Shown here: positions 32,868 to 35,665 of the stretch, piece by piece
Numbering within the stretch: position 1 is the first letter of the stretch
Layout: each line of letters opens with the position of its first letter
NCBI GenBank assembly: GCA_937951315.1
Contig: CALFCG010000262.1
Coordinates: forward strand, 1-35,665
Direction: 5' to 3'
Length of the DNA: 35,665 bases
Origin: an uncultured cyanobacterium
Lineage (GTDB): Bacteria > Cyanobacteriota > Cyanobacteriia > Thermosynechococcales > Thermosynechococcaceae
Made by a program: the position numbers and the translations under genes
The notes under the pieces: model-generated
Databases searched by the model: none
The model's input: only the letters and a program-made list of their open reading frames with translations
Told to the model about the DNA's origin: nothing

Positions 32868-35203
32868 AAGCAGAAAAACAGTCATCCAATTTAGTTAAGG
32901 GCCGTTGGAGTTGGCCTGTTGATCCTCAATGCTACGACCGAACCCATCAACTTAGTTCAATTGAAGAATCAGTCTTAGAAAGCTACTTGTCCAAGAGAAA
33001 AACGCCAGAGCAAGCTGTATCGATACACGCGAATATCGACCTGACTCGACTGCGTCATCCGATTCATGCAGCCCTTGATGTAACAGAAGCGGCCCCCTCT
33101 TCAAGGCGAGCAGTTGTACGCTTTCTTATGAGTGAAATGTATCTGCGTCATTCAACATTCTGGGCTTGGCCAAGTACCGATTGGATCACCCTATTGCACA
33201 ACAATAACGTGGCATTGCGCTCCCCTCTTCCAGGCGATTGTCGCCAGCATCTCATCGCCATCGCTTATCTACTCTGTGATTTTGTGGCGATAGATGAGCT
33301 TGGCCCCTTTAGTCGCGCATCCCTTGCCAACAAAGTTTTTCGTTGTGATCTCCTTGAACTTGCCTTCCAAAAAGTGTTGCCTATCCTAATCCAGTGGGGA
33401 TATTCAGAGAGCCGGATGAGCAGATCAATGACCAAGGCGATTTACGAAGTCCTTCTGCTCAATCGCAGCCCTTATCTTGAAGACCTCACAAGTGAAGTCC
33501 TGCAGAAAATTTACTCCAATCAGATACTCAACGATTTCCAGGATGATGTTTGGCTATTATCTAGAGCCCTAAACAGTTTGGGACTCATTGAAAGCGCTCT
33601 CATCATGCCAAGTAGCAAGATAGCCCGGTACAAGGGAGAGGGAGCAACATTTGGCATTCCTGACGTTTGGGTATCTTGGTGTCAACGGTGGCGTGATACA
33701 TCAACACTCGCACCTCGGACGAGAGAAACTATTCACTATAATCTGCTCAAAGCTGGACAATGGATTGCTTGGGAAAACCCTGAAGCAGCTCATCCTGAAA
33801 GCTGGACCCGCAAGACGGCGGCGTTGTATGTCGCTGCTGTAGATCGCATGACTGTGGGGCAATGGAAAAACAGTCGAAACCTAATTGCGAATCGAGTTGG
33901 GAAGCCACTAACCCCCCGGACCAAAGCTCACCATCTTTCTGCTATTCGTACGTTCTTCCGCGATTGCCATAACTGGGGTTGGCTTCCCGTTCGCTTTGAC
34001 CCCTTGCGTAGTCTTGCAACTCCGCGCTCAATTCGGGCGCTCATTGGCCCAAACCCACGGGTTATAGCGGATGATATCTGGGCGAAGTTGTTATGGGCTG
34101 GGCTAAACCTAAGTTTAGAAGACCTACCCAAAGCAGGGTATAAAGCTGGTAGGACCCAGGCAGAAGAACGCACTCCTTGGTACCCCTTGGAGATGTTCCA
34201 GGCCTTATCCATCATCTGGTTATTTTCCGGTCTACGTTCAGATGAAATTTGGAGACTACGACTGGGGTGTGTCCGCTGGCACAGAGAAGCTGTCAAGGTT
34301 GTTCCGACGAAGATCGATCTGACTCAGGATGCAGTCTGTTTCCTCGACGTTCCGACGAACAAAACAGGACGTGCATTCACGAAGCCAGTAGATCGCGTTA
34401 TCGGAGAGGCGATAGAGGCTTGGGAAAGAGTTCGTCCAAAACAACCGAGCGCCTGTGATCCAAAAACAGGTGAAGTGGTCCAATTTCTCTTTGCGTATCG
34501 GGGACGCCGTGTTGGTCGCAATTTTCTGAATCGGACTATCATTCCTATGTTATGCCGTAAAGCGAGTGTCCCTGAACAGGATGCTCGGGGCCCACTTACG
34601 AGCCACCGAGCACGTTCTACTATTGCTTCCCAACTCTTTAATGCAAGGGAGCCAATGTCTTTATTTGAGTTACAGGAATGGCTAGGGCACCGTTCTGCAG
34701 TTTCTACACAGCACTATGTAAAAATTACCCCAACAAAATTGGCTAAAGCCTATGCAGATGCAGATTACTTTAAGCGCAATGTAAGAGCGATTGAGGTCCT
34801 TATCGATCCAAATGCAATCAAAAGTGGTTCAGCCATGAATGGAGAACCCTGGAAATTCTATGATTTGGGCCACGGCTATTGCTCATATGATTTTTTTGAC
34901 CAGTGTCCACATCGTATGGCTTGCGCCAAATGCAGCTTCTATATCCCCAAAGAATCAAGTCAATCTCAGCTTCTAGAGTCGAAAAAGAATCTCCAAAGAA
35001 TGCTACAAATCATTCCTCTCAATGAAGATGAACGTGCCGCAGTAGAAGACGGTCTAGCTGCCATAGAGAAGTTACGCGCCAAGTTAGTAGATGTCCCGAC
35101 TCCTGCAGGGCTAACCCCACAACAGTTAGAGAGATCTATCAATGCACAGACAAACGAAACAATTGCAGAACCAGAAGTTAAGCCAATTTTGATCAATGCT
35201 TAG
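32864..35203 (+). CDS. tnpB: Tn554-type tyrosine recombinase TnpB, large form
   Basis: A 779-residue recombinase counted from ATG 32864, with GAGG 8 bases upstream; a longer frame from TTG 32831 overlaps tnpA and is unlikely. The N-terminal ~450 residues include a core-binding region (TRETIHYNLLKAGQWIAW). The catalytic half has FSGLRSDEIWRLRLG (Arg), SHRARSTIASQL (HxxR), LGHRSAVSTQHY (His and Tyr). A cysteine cluster near the C-terminus (YDFFDQCPHRMACAKCSFY) may bind zinc. It is longer than staphylococcal TnpB (630), mainly at the N-terminus. It overlaps tnpC by 8 bases. Confidence 0.87.
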   Translation: MKAEKQSSNLVKGRWSWPVDPQCYDRTHQLSSIEESVLESYLSKRKTPEQAVSIHANIDLTRLRHPIHAALDVTEAAPSSRRAVVRFLMSEMYLRHSTFWAWPSTDWITLLHNNNVALRSPLPGDCRQHLIAIAYLLCDFVAIDELGPFSRASLANKVFRCDLLELAFQKVLPILIQWGYSESRMSRSMTKAIYEVLLLNRSPYLEDLTSEVLQKIYSNQILNDFQDDVWLLSRALNSLGLIESALIMPSSKIARYKGEGATFGIPDVWVSWCQRWRDTSTLAPRTRETIHYNLLKAGQWIAWENPEAAHPESWTRKTAALYVAAVDRMTVGQWKNSRNLIANRVGKPLTPRTKAHHLSAIRTFFRDCHNWGWLPVRFDPLRSLATPRSIRALIGPNPRVIADDIWAKLLWAGLNLSLEDLPKAGYKAGRTQAEERTPWYPLEMFQALSIIWLFSGLRSDEIWRLRLGCVRWHREAVKVVPTKIDLTQDAVCFLDVPTNKTGRAFTKPVDRVIGEAIEAWERVRPKQPSACDPKTGEVVQFLFAYRGRRVGRNFLNRTIIPMLCRKASVPEQDARGPLTSHRARSTIASQLFNAREPMSLFELQEWLGHRSAVSTQHYVKITPTKLAKAYADADYFKRNVRAIEVLIDPNAIKSGSAMNGEPWKFYDLGHGYCSYDFFDQCPHRMACAKCSFYIPKESSQSQLLESKKNLQRMLQIIPLNEDERAAVEDGLAAIEKLRAKLVDVPTPAGLTPQQLERSINAQTNETIAEPEVKPILINA

Positions 35204-35552
35204 ACGCAATACGGCAGGATTAAAGGAAAATGCTCTGAAGAAGAGAGAAGATGCTTACCAAAAAGCAGAAGACGGAATCCAGAGACTTCTACAGACAGGC
35301 AGTCCCATCAACTTTGGGAAGGTTGCTGAGGTGGCGGGTGTCTCAAGGGCATGGCTATATAAGCAGCCGGACATCAGATCTAAAATAGAAAAGCATCGAG
35401 AGATTCAAACCCAAAAAGCTCGTCAGCCAAAAGAGAAGAAAAGTCCTGATTCAAAGAAAGAGCCAAAAACTAAGGTTTTCAGGGAGCATATCCAGATTTT
35501 AGAGGCAGAAAATTTAGATCTAATAAGTCAAATCGAGCAATTGGGTGTGTGA
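35196..35552 (+). CDS. tnpC: Tn554-type TnpC (DUF6262-like) small protein
   Basis: A 118-residue protein that overlaps the end of tnpB by 8 bases. It has a helix-turn-helix-like part (INFGKVAEVAGVSRAWLYKQPDI), a very basic lysine-rich middle (QKARQPKEKKSPDSKKEPK) and a C-terminal coiled coil (REHIQILEAENLDLISQIEQL). Position, length and layout match TnpC of Tn554, which aids transposition efficiency and orientation without being a recombinase. Whether it starts at 35196 or at an internal ATG (35229) is uncertain, but the overlap favours 35196. Confidence 0.82.
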   Translation: MLRRNTAGLKENALKKREDAYQKAEDGIQRLLQTGSPINFGKVAEVAGVSRAWLYKQPDIRSKIEKHREIQTQKARQPKEKKSPDSKKEPKTKVFREHIQILEAENLDLISQIEQLGV

Positions 35553-35555
35553 GGC

Positions 35556-35590
35556 GACAATTACATAGGCCTCATGACAATTACGTAGCC
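35556..35590 (+). repeat. Two copies of a GACAATTACRTAG(G/C)C repeat
   Basis: GACAATTACATAGGC (35556-35570) and GACAATTACGTAGCC (35576-35590) are direct copies 20 bases apart, starting 3 bases after the tnpC stop. Subterminal repeats of this type can be recombinase or TnpC binding sites near an element end. The other end of the element is not known. Confidence 0.5.
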
Positions 35591-35611
35591 TAATCAATTA
35601 ACCCTCTCCCC

Positions 35612-35631
35612 CCACTGTGTTTACACAGTGG
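35612..35631. promoter_or_regulatory. 20-bp perfect palindrome downstream of tnpC
   Basis: CCACTGTGT (35612-35620) and ACACAGTGG (35623-35631) form a 9-bp stem around TT. No T-run follows, so it is not a simple intrinsic terminator. It could be a protein-binding site linked to the Tn554-type element or its cargo. Confidence 0.45.
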
Positions 35632-35665
35632 CAGCGGCTGAGCGTGTCACAGAGGAAAGACACTA

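Larger units (their letters stand above)
31821..35552 (+). mobile_element. Tn554-type transposition module (tnpA-tnpB-tnpC)
   Basis: Three overlapping same-strand genes encode two tyrosine recombinases (348 and 779 residues) and a small DNA-binding-like protein (118 residues) in the exact order and size logic of Tn554 tnpABC (361, 630 and 125 residues). All catalytic residues are intact. The left edge appears to interrupt the Tn3 transposase frame between about 31765 and 31815. The right edge is outside or close to the window end, so cargo genes may lie beyond 35665. Tn554-type elements lack terminal inverted repeats and make no target duplication, so I do not expect any. Confidence 0.8.

Noticed and set aside
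1-35665. tRNA, rRNA or CRISPR loci
   Set aside because: No cloverleaf-like sequence, rRNA core sequence or repeat-spacer array was seen on either strand by eye.

Overview
The window reads as a cyanobacterial chromosome segment, possibly from an Acaryochloris-like genome. The organism call rests on repeated HIP1 octamers (GCGATCGC), a two-gene AAA/WD40 system of cyanobacterial type, a DUF1400 protein, and a dense load of unrelated mobile-element debris. The genus is a guess from gene style and was not tested by any search.

Layout. 1-44: last codons of a serine resolvase/invertase. 191-4251 (-): a SNF2-family helicase followed by its SWIM zinc-finger partner. 4252-4790: a spacer with a possible 30-residue small ORF behind a perfect Shine-Dalgarno and a hairpin. 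4791-5522: dienelactone-hydrolase-like enzyme. 5576-7008: a wrecked locus, where a 5' gene fragment, an IS4-type transposase lacking its N-terminus and a 3' fragment of a second reading frame abut; this looks like IS insertion plus adjacent deletion. 7005-11895 (-): RND efflux adaptor, RND pump and a small two-helix membrane protein. 11990-12682: potassium-type ion channel. 12696-15576 (-): a C45-type Ntn hydrolase and a tandem-DUF1400 secreted protein. 16716-18446 (-): MscS-type channel, divergent across a perfect 28-bp palindrome from a STAND-like pair (18708-23542): a vMAP-HTH/AAA_35 protein and an AAA_35-TM-14xWD40 protein. 23622-25686 (-): Na+/solute symporter and a 4-helix membrane protein. 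28096-30390: an 80-aa protein and a CPA1 Na+/H+ antiporter behind a leader ending in a strong intrinsic terminator (attenuator candidate). 30512-30604: MITE-like palindromic element. 30626-31762 (-): truncated Tn3 transposase. 31821-35552: intact Tn554-type tnpA-tnpB-tnpC module, with repeats at the window end.

The most unusual content is a family of small secreted proteins at 15831-16585, 26038-26867 and 27002-27791. Three times, an acidic HdeA-like two-cysteine protein sits beside a strongly basic secreted protein: a glycine-zipper protein twice, and once a protein whose core is almost three copies of a 16-residue arginine/isoleucine unit. I know of no described system with this arrangement. 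An acid-stress, envelope or cationic-peptide/acidic-partner role is inference only.

Many genes concern the envelope and ion balance (RND pump, K+ channel, MscS, Na+ symporter, Na+/H+ antiporter, HdeA-like proteins), which would suit a marine or osmotically variable habitat.
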